Shown here: piece after piece, positions 43,115 to 51,726 of the stretch | Numbering within the stretch: position 1 is the stretch's first letter | Layout: the number at the start of each line of letters is the position of its first letter | NCBI RefSeq assembly: GCF_020819555.1 | Contig: NZ_JAJHJB010000005.1 | Location: 1 to 64,000 of the forward strand | DNA length: 64,000 bases | Source: Pelosinus baikalensis | GTDB taxonomy: Bacteria > Bacillota > Negativicutes > DSM-13327 | Direction of reading: 5' to 3' | Notes under the pieces: generated by a model | What the model saw: the letters and a program-made list of their open reading frames with translations, nothing else | The model's database searches: none | What the model was told of the DNA's origin: nothing | Made by a program: the position numbers and the translations under genes

Positions 43115-43720
43115 ATGTCAAAGAAGATTGTAAGTATACTGCTTGTTTTATTTGTACAAGTATTTTTGATTGCCGGGTGCTCTGGTAATACTGGCAATAC
43201 AGGTAGTCAGGCTGCTCCAGAGAGCACACCGAAACAAACAACGACGGCAAAAAAGAATAGTATAGCTAAATTTGAGACTTCAAAGGGTGACTTTAAAATA
43301 GAATTATTTGAAGACAAAGCACCTGCCACGACTAAGAATTTTATTGACCTGGTAAATAAAAAGTTCTATGATGGATTGATCTTTCATCGGGTTATCGATG
43401 GATTTATGATTCAAGGCGGTGATCCTAAGGGAAACGGTACAGGGGGACCTGGGTATACTATTAAAGATGAGTTTCACCCTGATTTAAAACATGACAGCGC
43501 TGGCGTCCTTTCTATGGCCAACGCGGGACCGAATACAGGTGGATCACAGTTTTTCATTACATTATCGCCTACATCTTGGTTGGATAAAAAACATGCAGTT
43601 TTTGGTAAAGTCACTACTGGTTTAGAGGTTGTTCAAGCAATTGGCAAAGTTAAAGTCGGGGCAAACGACAAACCTGCAGAAGATGTTGTAATCAAAAAAA
43701 TTACCATTGAGCAGCCGTAG
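43115..43720 (+). CDS. Cyclophilin-type peptidyl-prolyl isomerase, lipoprotein
   Basis: The 201-residue protein has an N-terminal lipoprotein signal (SILLVLFVQVFLIAGC, lipid-modified Cys at 22) and a Thr/Gly-rich linker. The cyclophilin domain begins near residue 50 (FKIELFEDKAPATTKNFIDL, FHRVIDGFMIQGGDP, NTGGSQFFITL, HAVFGKV). It should help fold exported proteins outside the inner membrane. The catalytic Arg in FHRV and the Phe/Gln pairs are kept. GGGAGG precedes the ATG. The next gene starts 9 nt after its stop. Confidence 0.94.
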   Translation: MSKKIVSILLVLFVQVFLIAGCSGNTGNTGSQAAPESTPKQTTTAKKNSIAKFETSKGDFKIELFEDKAPATTKNFIDLVNKKFYDGLIFHRVIDGFMIQGGDPKGNGTGGPGYTIKDEFHPDLKHDSAGVLSMANAGPNTGGSQFFITLSPTSWLDKKHAVFGKVTTGLEVVQAIGKVKVGANDKPAEDVVIKKITIEQP

Positions 43721-43729
43721 TAGAGTAAT

Positions 43730-43981
43730 ATGCCATATACGTATATTGTTCAGTGTGCTGATGGTACTTTATATACTGGTTGGACAGTGGATTTGGAGAA
43801 GCGGCTTGCTGCCCACAATGAGGGAATTGGTGCTAAATATACCAGCAGCCGTGTACCGGTAACCCTTGTTTATTGGGAATCCCAAGAAAATCAAAGTGCT
43901 GCACAAAAACGTGAAGCGAGAATAAAAAAAATGCCTCGATGTAAAAAGTTGGATTTAATCCGTGAATTTGTCAATAGTTAG
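43730..43981 (+). CDS. GIY-YIG domain protein (UPF0213)
   Basis: The 83-residue protein is a single GIY-YIG fold: the motif appears as TYIVQCADGTLYTGWT, with the conserved Arg in KRLAAHNEG and a C-terminal basic region. Family members of this size (YhbQ/YazA) may act on nucleic acids, but their role is poorly known. It lies 9 nt downstream of the cyclophilin gene with only a weak ribosome binding site, so coupling is likely. Confidence 0.9.
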   Translation: MPYTYIVQCADGTLYTGWTVDLEKRLAAHNEGIGAKYTSSRVPVTLVYWESQENQSAAQKREARIKKMPRCKKLDLIREFVNS

Positions 43982-44153
43982 CCGATGAGAAAACTATGAA
44001 TGACAAGGGCGCAAAGGTATGTAAACATTGCATGCCGTTGCGTTTTTGTGGTTGAATGGATTATCTATTTTGACACAATAGGTTTTACAAGCTACAATAA
44101 TAAAGCTATCGAAAAAAGTTAAAAGAAAAATTTAAACAATGCAGGTGAATAGA

Positions 44154-45710
44154 TTGAGCGTATTAACAGTAGAAAATGTAACCCATGGCTTTGGCGGCAG
44201 ACAAATACTAGAAAATGCATCCTTTCGTTTATTAAAAGGAGAACATGTTGGTTTAATTGGAGCAAATGGTGAAGGAAAATCTACCTTCTTAAATATTATT
44301 ACAGGGCAATTAATGCCTGATGAAGGCAAGGTAGAATGGTCGAATCGAGTAACAGTCGGATATTTAGATCAGCACACAGTATTGAGTAAAGGAAAAACCA
44401 TCCGGGAAGCACTGCGGGAAGCTTTCCAAGGCATGTTTGATCTGGAGGCTGAAATGCTGGCGATTTATGATACCATGGGGGATGCATCACCTGCAGAGCT
44501 AGATAAAATGATGGAAGATGTAGGCGAGATTCAGACGATTTTAGAGACAAACGGTTTTTATATGATTGATGCCAAAATCCTTGAAGTAGCAAATGGTTTA
44601 GGATTGGCTGAAATCGGTCTTGATAGGGATGTAGCCGATTTAAGTGGCGGGCAAAGAACAAAGGTATTATTAACTAAATTATTATTGCAGAATCCAACTA
44701 TTTTACTCTTAGATGAGCCTACGAACTATTTGGATGTAGAGCATATTGAATGGTTAAAGCGATATTTAAAAGAATATGAGAATAGCTTTATCTTAGTCTC
44801 TCATGATATTCCCTTCTTAAACGAAGTTGTAAATGTCATATATCATGTGGAAAATACGATATTGACACGCTATACAGGAGATTATGAGCAGTTTCAACAA
44901 TTATACAATATACGAAAAGGGCAAGAGTCGAAAGCCTACGAACGACAGCAACAAGAAATTGATCGATTAGAAGACTTTATTTCCCGTAATAAAGCTCGTA
45001 TCTCTACTACCGGACGAGCAAAAAGTCGGCAGAAGCAATTGGATAAAATGGAAGTACTGGAAAAGCCGCGGGAGAAACCAAAAGCAACCTTTCGTTTTAA
45101 AGAAGCAAGAACGCCAAGCCGCATGATTGTTGAGGCTGAGGATTTAGTATTGGGCTATGATGAACCGTTAACGAGACCCGTTACATTTCAATTAGAGCGG
45201 GGCCAGAAGGTAGCCATTCGTGGTGTCAATGGTTTAGGAAAAACTACGCTTTTAAAAACCATCTTGGGGAAAATTCAGCCAGTCGCAGGCAAGGTGGAAC
45301 TTGGTGATAATCTGCACTCAAGTTATTTTGAACAAGAATCCAATCGCCATAATAACAATACCGCCATGGAGGAAGTATGGCAGGAATACCCTGGACTAAG
45401 CCACTTTGAAGTACGCCAGGCATTAGCTCGTTGTGGATTGACGAATGATCATATCACCAGCCAGATGATGGTATTAAGCGGTGGTGAAAATGCAAAAGTA
45501 CGATTATGTAAATTAATGCTGACGGAGGCAAACTGGCTCGTATTAGATGAACCTACCAATCACTTGGATGTAGATGCCAAAGCAGAGCTGAAAAAAGCTC
45601 TCGCTGAATTTAAAGGAACTGTTCTTTTGGTATCTCATGAACCAGACTTCTATGAAGACTGGGTAACACATATCTGGAACGTCGAAGATTGGACAACAAA
45701 AGTTATATAA
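44154..45710 (+). CDS. ABC-F family ATPase
   Basis: I choose TTG 44154 because AGGTG lies just upstream; an in-frame ATG at 44139 has no ribosome binding site. The soluble protein of about 518 residues has two ABC domains: Walker A GANGEGKST, signature LSGGQRTK and LLLDEPTNYLD in the first; GVNGLGKTT, LSGGENAK and LVLDEPTNHLD in the second. The basic linker between them (residues about 245-310) is typical. ABC-F proteins act on the ribosome, in translation control or antibiotic protection; which one applies here cannot be told from sequence. Confidence 0.92.
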   Translation: MSVLTVENVTHGFGGRQILENASFRLLKGEHVGLIGANGEGKSTFLNIITGQLMPDEGKVEWSNRVTVGYLDQHTVLSKGKTIREALREAFQGMFDLEAEMLAIYDTMGDASPAELDKMMEDVGEIQTILETNGFYMIDAKILEVANGLGLAEIGLDRDVADLSGGQRTKVLLTKLLLQNPTILLLDEPTNYLDVEHIEWLKRYLKEYENSFILVSHDIPFLNEVVNVIYHVENTILTRYTGDYEQFQQLYNIRKGQESKAYERQQQEIDRLEDFISRNKARISTTGRAKSRQKQLDKMEVLEKPREKPKATFRFKEARTPSRMIVEAEDLVLGYDEPLTRPVTFQLERGQKVAIRGVNGLGKTTLLKTILGKIQPVAGKVELGDNLHSSYFEQESNRHNNNTAMEEVWQEYPGLSHFEVRQALARCGLTNDHITSQMMVLSGGENAKVRLCKLMLTEANWLVLDEPTNHLDVDAKAELKKALAEFKGTVLLVSHEPDFYEDWVTHIWNVEDWTTKVI

Positions 45711-45760
45711 TGTGTAATAAAAAATCGCTCCTCACAGTGGGAGCGATTTTTTATTACACA
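45711..45760. terminator. Long perfect hairpin terminator after the ABC-F gene
   Basis: A perfect 21-bp stem (45711-45731 with 45740-45760) and an 8-nt loop, with T and A runs inside both arms. It can stop transcription in both directions, also serving the convergent 45844-46512 gene. Confidence 0.92.
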
Positions 45761-45843
45761 TTATGAATCGCAAAAGCACAATGCCCCTGCCGCGGCAAGC
45801 CCTTTGTGTCCTTCGCATCTTTGTGGTTCGATTGTTTTAAGTT

Positions 45844-46512
45844 TTAAAGCAAAGTTTCTTCACCGGGATTTATGATATGTACAGGAATATTAAAACGTTC
45901 TTCCACGTCTTTCTTAAAGGCTGATGGGTCCTGAGCAATGAGAGGCCAAGTGTTATAGTGCATAGGTATGACATTGCCAGGCTTTAATAAATTAGCAGCT
46001 TCGGCAGCATCTGGTGGCCCCATGGTGTAATTGTCACCAATTGGCAGTAAGGCATAATCAATTTTTTCTAAACGCCCAAGCAATGCCATGTCACCAAAGA
46101 TACCTGTATCACCAGCAAAATATATTGTCTTACCGAAAAAGTTGACAATAAAACCACAGGCATGACCACCTGGTATACCTGAACCGTGGAAGGCAAGGGT
46201 GATTCGCACATAACCGAAATCAAAGGAATGCTTACCGCCAATATGCATGGCATGAGTAGTACAGCCTTGTTCATTGCAAAACTTAGCTATCTCAGCAGTG
46301 GCAATGACAGTTGCACCTGTGCGTTGGGCAATAGCGACAGTATCACCTAAATGATCATCGTGACCGTGGGAAGTTAGAATATAGCTGCAGTTTATTTCTT
46401 CTGGCGATAGGGTTGCCTTTGGATTACCGGTAAAAAAGGGATCAAATACAATAGAAATTTGATTGTAGGTAAGCTGAAAACAAGCGTGACCGTGAAATTT
46501 TAATGTAATCAT
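45844..46512 (-). CDS. Metallo-beta-lactamase-fold metal-dependent hydrolase (UPF0173)
   Basis: The 222-residue protein keeps the family metal ligands: TSHGHDDHLGD (HxHxDH), a His in LAFHGSG, an Asp in FAGDTGIFGDM and a His in IPMHYNTWP. It opens MITLKFHGHACFQL like UPF0173 members such as YtkL. The substrate is unknown; the fold suggests hydrolysis of a lactone, ester or phosphodiester bond. It is a single gene with AGGAGG upstream. Confidence 0.92.
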   Translation of the reverse strand: MITLKFHGHACFQLTYNQISIVFDPFFTGNPKATLSPEEINCSYILTSHGHDDHLGDTVAIAQRTGATVIATAEIAKFCNEQGCTTHAMHIGGKHSFDFGYVRITLAFHGSGIPGGHACGFIVNFFGKTIYFAGDTGIFGDMALLGRLEKIDYALLPIGDNYTMGPPDAAEAANLLKPGNVIPMHYNTWPLIAQDPSAFKKDVEERFNIPVHIINPGEETLL

Positions 46513-46741
46513 AGTAGCCTCCTGTTATTTTCTCTTATTGATAGTATACAAGGAACTTTCCAGGAAAATCAATAATGAAGGCTTAATTTACGTAAAGTTT
46601 TACATCAGCTCTTCGTTTCCGCTAATAGAAGAGCCTTAGATTTAATATATGAAAAATTACTGAATAGGGATGCAATTGCAGGATTTTGGCAGTATTTAAC
46701 GAAATATGTGAGTAATTAGAAAGAAACGGGGGAATGCCTAA

Positions 46742-47410
46742 GTGGGAATTATGGCAAGAGGGTTATTATTAGGTCTTTTATTTTCCATAATGCCGTTATT
46801 TGTATATGCTGCTGACACTCAATTCAAAGAAGGCGACCAAGGGAGTGAAATTGCAGCAATACAAATGAAGCTGAAGGAAAAGGGCTATAAAATTACCAGG
46901 ATTAATGGCAAATTTACAGCAGAGACAACGAAGGCTGTTCGCAGTTTTCAAAAGCGGCAAAAGCTCAAATCCGACGGAATTGTTGAGAATAGAACCTATT
47001 ATATATTAATGGGAAAAAATTTAAAAGTGGGTAATGAAAAGGTACAGGATAAGGCAAAACAAATAACAGATACAGCTAAAACCTATGTAGGCGTACCTTA
47101 TAAGTTTGGCGGTACTAACCCCAAAGGGTTTGATTGTTCCGGTTTTGTTCAATATGTATTTCATCAAAGAAAAATAACCTTGCCGCGGGCTGCGGATGCT
47201 CAGTATAAGGTGGGGAAAGCAATAACGCAAAAAGAGCTTAAACCAGGGGATTTAGTCTTTTTTAGTACCTACGAAAAAGGTGCTTCCCATTGTGGTATTT
47301 ACTTAGAACAGGGTAAATTTATTCATGCATCCAGCCATGGTGTAATAGTCAGTCACTTAGACGAAAGTTACTGGAAGACACGATATCTTGGTGCGAGGCG
47401 AATTATTTAA
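46742..47410 (+). CDS. Secreted peptidoglycan hydrolase: PG-binding + NlpC/P60
   Basis: The start is GTG 46742 with GGGGGA upstream. A signal peptide (ARGLLLGLLFSIMPLFVYAA) is followed by a PG_binding_1 domain (GDQGSEIAAIQMKLKEKGYK, VRSFQKRQKLKSDGIV) and an NlpC/P60 domain from about residue 105. The catalytic Cys is in FDCSGFVQYVF and the His in ASHCGIYLEQGKFIHA. It should cut peptide stems in the wall, in growth or spore cortex/germination. It is monocistronic. Confidence 0.92.
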   Translation: MGIMARGLLLGLLFSIMPLFVYAADTQFKEGDQGSEIAAIQMKLKEKGYKITRINGKFTAETTKAVRSFQKRQKLKSDGIVENRTYYILMGKNLKVGNEKVQDKAKQITDTAKTYVGVPYKFGGTNPKGFDCSGFVQYVFHQRKITLPRAADAQYKVGKAITQKELKPGDLVFFSTYEKGASHCGIYLEQGKFIHASSHGVIVSHLDESYWKTRYLGARRII

Positions 47411-47497
47411 TATACAAAAAATAAAAATGTCCTTGAATGCTTGACAGTAGTGTAAAGTTTTGTTATATTATCATTAAATCAAATAAAGATTTGTAAA

Positions 47498-47762
47498 TAT
47501 GATGAATAGGATAAGTAAATTGGTAGCATTTTTCAGAGAGCCAGGGGGTGGTGTGACCTGGTAAATGTACTGATTGAAATACACCTAGGAGTAGCAGGTT
47601 GAAAGGTAACAAGTAGACCGTGCCGGAATGCCACCGTTATTAAAGGCTAGAGTATCAGGTTAACTGCCTCGTACTTGAAGAGTAATCGGCTTGCAATGCA
47701 AGCAGGGTGGTACAACGAGCAATAGCATCTCGTCCCTGTATAGGGATGAGGTGTTTTTTTAT
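47498..47762 (+). promoter_or_regulatory. T-box riboswitch (tyrosine type) upstream of aroF-tyrA
   Basis: The leader shows the conserved T-box parts: CAGAGAGCCAGGGGGTGGTG with a GACCTGG closing (Stem I distal part), GGAATGCCACCG, and the antiterminator box AGGGTGGTACAACGAGC (about 47704-47720) carrying UGGU to pair with a tRNA ending in ACCA. A terminator (CATCTCGTCCC / GGGATGAGGTG, T-run) ends it. The specifier position in GAAATACACC reads TAC (47580-47582), a tyrosine codon, which agrees with the downstream aroF and tyrA. Uncharged tRNA-Tyr should promote readthrough. Confidence 0.9.
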
Positions 47763-47874
47763 TTATATAAATGAGGAAGTGGTTAAGCTAATTTATATAA
47801 ATGCAATCTCAATCTGCCACTTATCAAAACTTGTGGTGTAAATTTAAAATAAAAATGTAGAGGGGATACAGATT

Positions 47875-48891
47875 ATGATTACTGTAATGGGACCAGAAGC
47901 AACACAAGAGCAAGTACATGTAATAATGAATAAGTTAACAGCCTTAGGTTTAAAGGTGCATTTGTCAGAAGGTGCGACTCGTACGATCATTGGAATCATT
48001 GGTAATAAACAGTTGATTGCTCAATTATCGATAGAGGCCATGGATGGTGTGGAAAAAACAGTATCTGTGACTGTCGATTATAAGTTAGTTAGTCGTGAAT
48101 TTAAGCAGGACGATACGATTGTGGACGTTGGTGGTATTTTGATTGGAGGGAATCATTTGGCAGTTATGGCTGGACCCTGTGCAGTTGAAAGCCGGGAACA
48201 GCTATTACAGTCGGCCTTTATTGTCAAAGAAGCAGGTGCACAATTTTTACGTGGAGGAGCGTACAAACCCCGAACCTCTCCTTATGCTTTTCAAGGGTTA
48301 GAGGAAAAGGGCCTAGAAATGTTGGCGGAAGCAAGAGAGAAAACGGGACTGAAAATAGTGACTGAAGTTGTGGATGTTGAGTCAGTGCCTGTGGTCAGTG
48401 CTTATGCTGACATGCTGCAAATCGGCTCACGCAATATGCAAAATTTCCAGTTGCTCAAAACAGTAGGAAAAACCAATAAGCCTGTATTATTAAAGCGTGG
48501 CTTATCGGCAACTATTAATGAATGGTTGAATGCTGCGGAATATATTATGAGTGAAGGAAATTACAATGTAGTATTATGCGAACGTGGTATTCGAACCTAT
48601 GAAGAATATACGCGAAATACCTTGGATTTAAGTGCAGTGGCGGCAGTGAAAAACATTAGTCATCTCCCGATTATCGTAGATCCTAGTCATGGTACAGGTC
48701 GCTGGAAATTAGTGCGTCCTATGGCCAGAGCTGGTATTGCTGCTGGTGCCGATGGACTTATGATTGAGGTTCACCCAAATCCTGCAGAAGCTTTATCCGA
48801 TGGCAAGCAATCTTTAACTCCGGAGAATTTTGAACTGACGATGCAAGAAGTCAAAACAATTGCTCAGGTCATGGGGAAGGTTATGGCATGA
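47875..48891 (+). CDS. aroF: DAHP synthase (3-deoxy-7-phosphoheptulonate synthase), AroG-beta type
   Basis: First enzyme of the shikimate pathway: phosphoenolpyruvate plus erythrose 4-phosphate gives DAHP. The 338-residue protein has an N-terminal ferredoxin-like regulatory domain (residues 1-70, ITVMGPEATQEQVHVIMNKL) before the TIM barrel (MAGPCAVESREQL, GGAYKPRTSPYAFQG, QIGSRNMQNFQLL, DPSHGTGRW). This N-terminal domain is known to give feedback control by Tyr or Phe in the family. A tyrosine-type T-box controls the gene, and tyrA overlaps its end by 4 nt. Confidence 0.96.
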   Translation: MITVMGPEATQEQVHVIMNKLTALGLKVHLSEGATRTIIGIIGNKQLIAQLSIEAMDGVEKTVSVTVDYKLVSREFKQDDTIVDVGGILIGGNHLAVMAGPCAVESREQLLQSAFIVKEAGAQFLRGGAYKPRTSPYAFQGLEEKGLEMLAEAREKTGLKIVTEVVDVESVPVVSAYADMLQIGSRNMQNFQLLKTVGKTNKPVLLKRGLSATINEWLNAAEYIMSEGNYNVVLCERGIRTYEEYTRNTLDLSAVAAVKNISHLPIIVDPSHGTGRWKLVRPMARAGIAAGADGLMIEVHPNPAEALSDGKQSLTPENFELTMQEVKTIAQVMGKVMA

Positions 48892-49769
48892 AAGTGAAGC
48901 GTATTACAATCATTGGCTTAGGGCTAATCGGTGGTTCCCTTGGCTTAGCATTGAAGAAGCAGTGTGGAGAAGAGCTAAGAGTAACAGGAGTTGATTATGA
49001 GCAAGAAACTTTAGAGCTCGCTGTACAGCGCGGTGCTGTAGATTACAGTACGAATGATTTGAAAAAGGGCGTAGAACAAGCTGATATTATCTTTTTATGT
49101 ACTCCTGTACTTCAAATCATACCGATTGTAGAACAAATTTTGCCCTATGTAAAAGTCGGCGGGATTTTAACAGATGTAGGTAGTACTAAAGGGTTCTTAG
49201 CAGAAAAATTGCTATGCATGATGCCTTTTGGCGTTCATTATGTGAGTGGACATCCTATGACAGGGATCGAGCGAAGTGGTATTATGGCAGCGGATCAAGG
49301 ATTATTTAAAGATAAATGGTATATTCTAATCCCCGAAGCATCTACCTCTCCTGAGGCTGTTGAAATCATCTCTCAGACACTTACCTTGACAGGAGCTAGG
49401 ATTACTACAATGGACTTGGCCGATCATGATCAATGTGCGGCAATCATTAGTCATATTCCACATGTAGTAGCTGCTGCTCTTGTGAACCTCTTAGGCAAAT
49501 ATCCAGCTTTGGAAGAAAGTTTTAAATTAGTAGGTGGCGGGTTTCGTGATACTACCCGTATTGCTTCCTCTAATGCCGATATGTGGGCAGACATCTGTTT
49601 GACCAATTCTCAGCCTATTACCCAAAGCCTATTGCAGGTGAAAGAGTTGCTGGATGAAATGATTCAAGCTGTAGAAAAAGCTGATCGGCCAGCCATACAT
49701 CATTTTTTCAAGAGAGCGAAAGTTCGGAGGGATATTTTAATAGAAAAAACAGACTCCCATGTCGTCTAA
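48888..49769 (+). CDS. tyrA: Prephenate dehydrogenase
   Basis: Converts prephenate to 4-hydroxyphenylpyruvate with NAD(P), the tyrosine branch. The 293-residue protein has the dinucleotide fold (IIGLGLIGGSLGLALKK), DVGSTKGFLAEKL, SGHPMTGIERSGI and HDQCAAIISHIPHVVAAALV, including the conserved catalytic His residues. No C-terminal ACT domain is present, so feedback must act elsewhere (the T-box or DAHP synthase). The ATGA overlap with aroF couples translation. Confidence 0.95.
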   Translation: MKVKRITIIGLGLIGGSLGLALKKQCGEELRVTGVDYEQETLELAVQRGAVDYSTNDLKKGVEQADIIFLCTPVLQIIPIVEQILPYVKVGGILTDVGSTKGFLAEKLLCMMPFGVHYVSGHPMTGIERSGIMAADQGLFKDKWYILIPEASTSPEAVEIISQTLTLTGARITTMDLADHDQCAAIISHIPHVVAAALVNLLGKYPALEESFKLVGGGFRDTTRIASSNADMWADICLTNSQPITQSLLQVKELLDEMIQAVEKADRPAIHHFFKRAKVRRDILIEKTDSHVV

Positions 49770-49792
49770 AGGCATGGGAGCCTGTTTCTTTT
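49747..49792 (+). terminator. Terminator overlapping the end of tyrA
   Basis: AAACAG(A)CTCCCATG / CATGGGAG(C)CTGTTT with a T-run; the stop codon of tyrA lies inside the loop. Confidence 0.85.
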
Positions 49793-49810
49793 TATCAGTA
49801 GTTTTCAAAA

Positions 49811-51430
49811 TTATTGCGTTACTGAAGCCCAGTTGGCATTAATAATTTGTGCCATTAGTTTTTTGCCTTCGATATCTAGATGCAGCCCATCCGTAGCGTA
49901 GCGGAGGGGCAAGGTTTGATTTCCATCTGTAAAATAGGGTTCAAGATCAATATGGTATCGCTGCTGACGAATAAAATGGTTTACGACAGCAAATTCTTTT
50001 TGCCATTCAGGTATGGTTTCTTCATTAAATACCTGCTGAATGGCCTGAGGATTAATCGGCGGCAGTGTTAAAAAAATGGGTCGAATGCCATGAACTAAGC
50101 ATTTATCGCGAATTGCACTCAGCTCTTTGATGACTTGGCTGCCGGGCACACCTCCCCGTAAACTATTGCTCCCGCCCATAATAATCAGAAACATAGGATG
50201 ATACGGCAATACATCCGCATCAAATCGACTTAGCATAGAGGCAGAAGTATCGCCGCTTTTCCCTAAATTGATAGTGGGAAAGGATAAATACGTTTGAAAA
50301 CTATATTCGACATCAGCAGGTGAATAGGAAATTGCACCGCCACCATGGGTGATACTATCACCCAAAGTAGCTGCATATTTGCCTGGGGAGCGGTCGACGA
50401 CAAAGGATTCCGCATTCGAATAAACACCAACTGCCGTGCCATTTTCATCTAAGCCGCGAACACGCCAATAATAGGTACCAGGGGTGCCTAAAGGCGTTTC
50501 ATCATAGTAATCTGAACCCATAGTAACAATTTGTTGTCTAAGGCGATGACGAGATGGTTGTACTCCATTTGGATTTTCGGGTGGTGCTGAGGTTAATTCA
50601 ATTTCATAAGAGGTGGCCCCAGTAATGGGAATCCATGAAAATACAGGGTAGAGAGGTACTGGCATATTGGCAGTCTTATAGCCAGTGTTTGATAGGGGTT
50701 TTAGATTTGGAGGCAAGGTATGATCAATACGAACTTCGGCAGCATCGGAAAATACTCCGATCGGATCTCCGGTATAATCTAGAGCTCGAACTCGCCAATA
50801 TAAGTGATCATTAGGATAGGTAGATAGGTTGATGCTATAGCCATTTGTAAATACTTCTCGTGAAGAAAATATCTGATAGCGGGAAGGGAATAAACCATTT
50901 GGATTTTCGGGAGGAGAACTTAAAAATTCGATCTCATAATAAACAGCCCCTGGAAGTGTGGTCCACATTAACATAGGAAAATTAGAGGCAGGAGCATGGG
51001 TGGGGTAATGGATCAAGGAACGGGGTTTAGTTTGCATCGCATCTTGATTCATGCCGGTCTTTGTTATTGGGATAAAATCAGAATAAGAACCTAAAGGATG
51101 GTGAAATAAGCTATGGGCAGACACTCTAAGGTAAGCACTTTCTGGAAAGTTCTGGTTGATTGTAATAGAATTTTCAAAGGTACGATATTTGATAATCCGA
51201 TGAAGAGGGAGTGCAATGGAGAAGTTTTGATCTTTTTCTGGAATTTGATTTAGTATTTCCACTTCGTAATAGGCGAAATACGATATTGGTGACCAAGTCA
51301 GCGTATATTTATCTCCTATATTTGTGATATCTACGAGTGGTTTATATTCCGTTAATCCGATTCTGTCGTTGCTTTCAATAAAAAATAATAGGGTCATCAG
51401 TATTACTATTAAAACTAAAAATCGTCTCAT
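49811..51430 (-). CDS. Membrane-anchored SGNH/GDSL hydrolase with fibronectin-like repeats
   Basis: The start is ATG 51430 with CAGGTG upstream. A signal anchor (MRRFLVLIVILMTLLFFI) is followed by three fibronectin-like repeats. Repeats 2 and 3 are close copies (YYEIEFLSSPPENPNGLFPS and SYEIELTSAPPENPNGVQPS, each ending YWRVR-LD). The C-terminal SGNH domain has GDSITHGGG (nucleophile Ser), MGGSN and DGLHLD (Asp/His). It should deacylate an extracytoplasmic glycan or lipid; the substrate is unknown. It is a single gene, convergent to tyrA. Confidence 0.85.
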   Translation of the reverse strand: MRRFLVLIVILMTLLFFIESNDRIGLTEYKPLVDITNIGDKYTLTWSPISYFAYYEVEILNQIPEKDQNFSIALPLHRIIKYRTFENSITINQNFPESAYLRVSAHSLFHHPLGSYSDFIPITKTGMNQDAMQTKPRSLIHYPTHAPASNFPMLMWTTLPGAVYYEIEFLSSPPENPNGLFPSRYQIFSSREVFTNGYSINLSTYPNDHLYWRVRALDYTGDPIGVFSDAAEVRIDHTLPPNLKPLSNTGYKTANMPVPLYPVFSWIPITGATSYEIELTSAPPENPNGVQPSRHRLRQQIVTMGSDYYDETPLGTPGTYYWRVRGLDENGTAVGVYSNAESFVVDRSPGKYAATLGDSITHGGGAISYSPADVEYSFQTYLSFPTINLGKSGDTSASMLSRFDADVLPYHPMFLIIMGGSNSLRGGVPGSQVIKELSAIRDKCLVHGIRPIFLTLPPINPQAIQQVFNEETIPEWQKEFAVVNHFIRQQRYHIDLEPYFTDGNQTLPLRYATDGLHLDIEGKKLMAQIINANWASVTQ

Positions 51431-51726
51431 GTTAAACACCTGCTTATTTATCTATATACAATGCATTAAAAAACTTGTATATTGATTGTTAGTCTGTCAG
51501 GAATGGAATATAGGGATTCGATTCCTGACGACTGCCATGTAGAATAGTTATTTCAATATATATAAGAATATCTAAATTGAAAGATTCTAAATGTCATGAT
51601 GTCAATTCTACCATAAATGTTGATTCATGGCTAATTATGATGACTTTGGAAGGATTTGCAGAAAATTATGCGAATTGTATTGTAAATTAGAATGTCAAAA
51701 ATAGAAGATTTTGAGGTGAGATAGTT

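Noticed and set aside
46742..47410. NlpC/P60 hydrolase considered as the missing lysis enzyme of the tail module
   Set aside because: It lies 6 kb outside the module behind housekeeping genes and has a signal peptide and PG-binding domain typical of cellular wall hydrolases.
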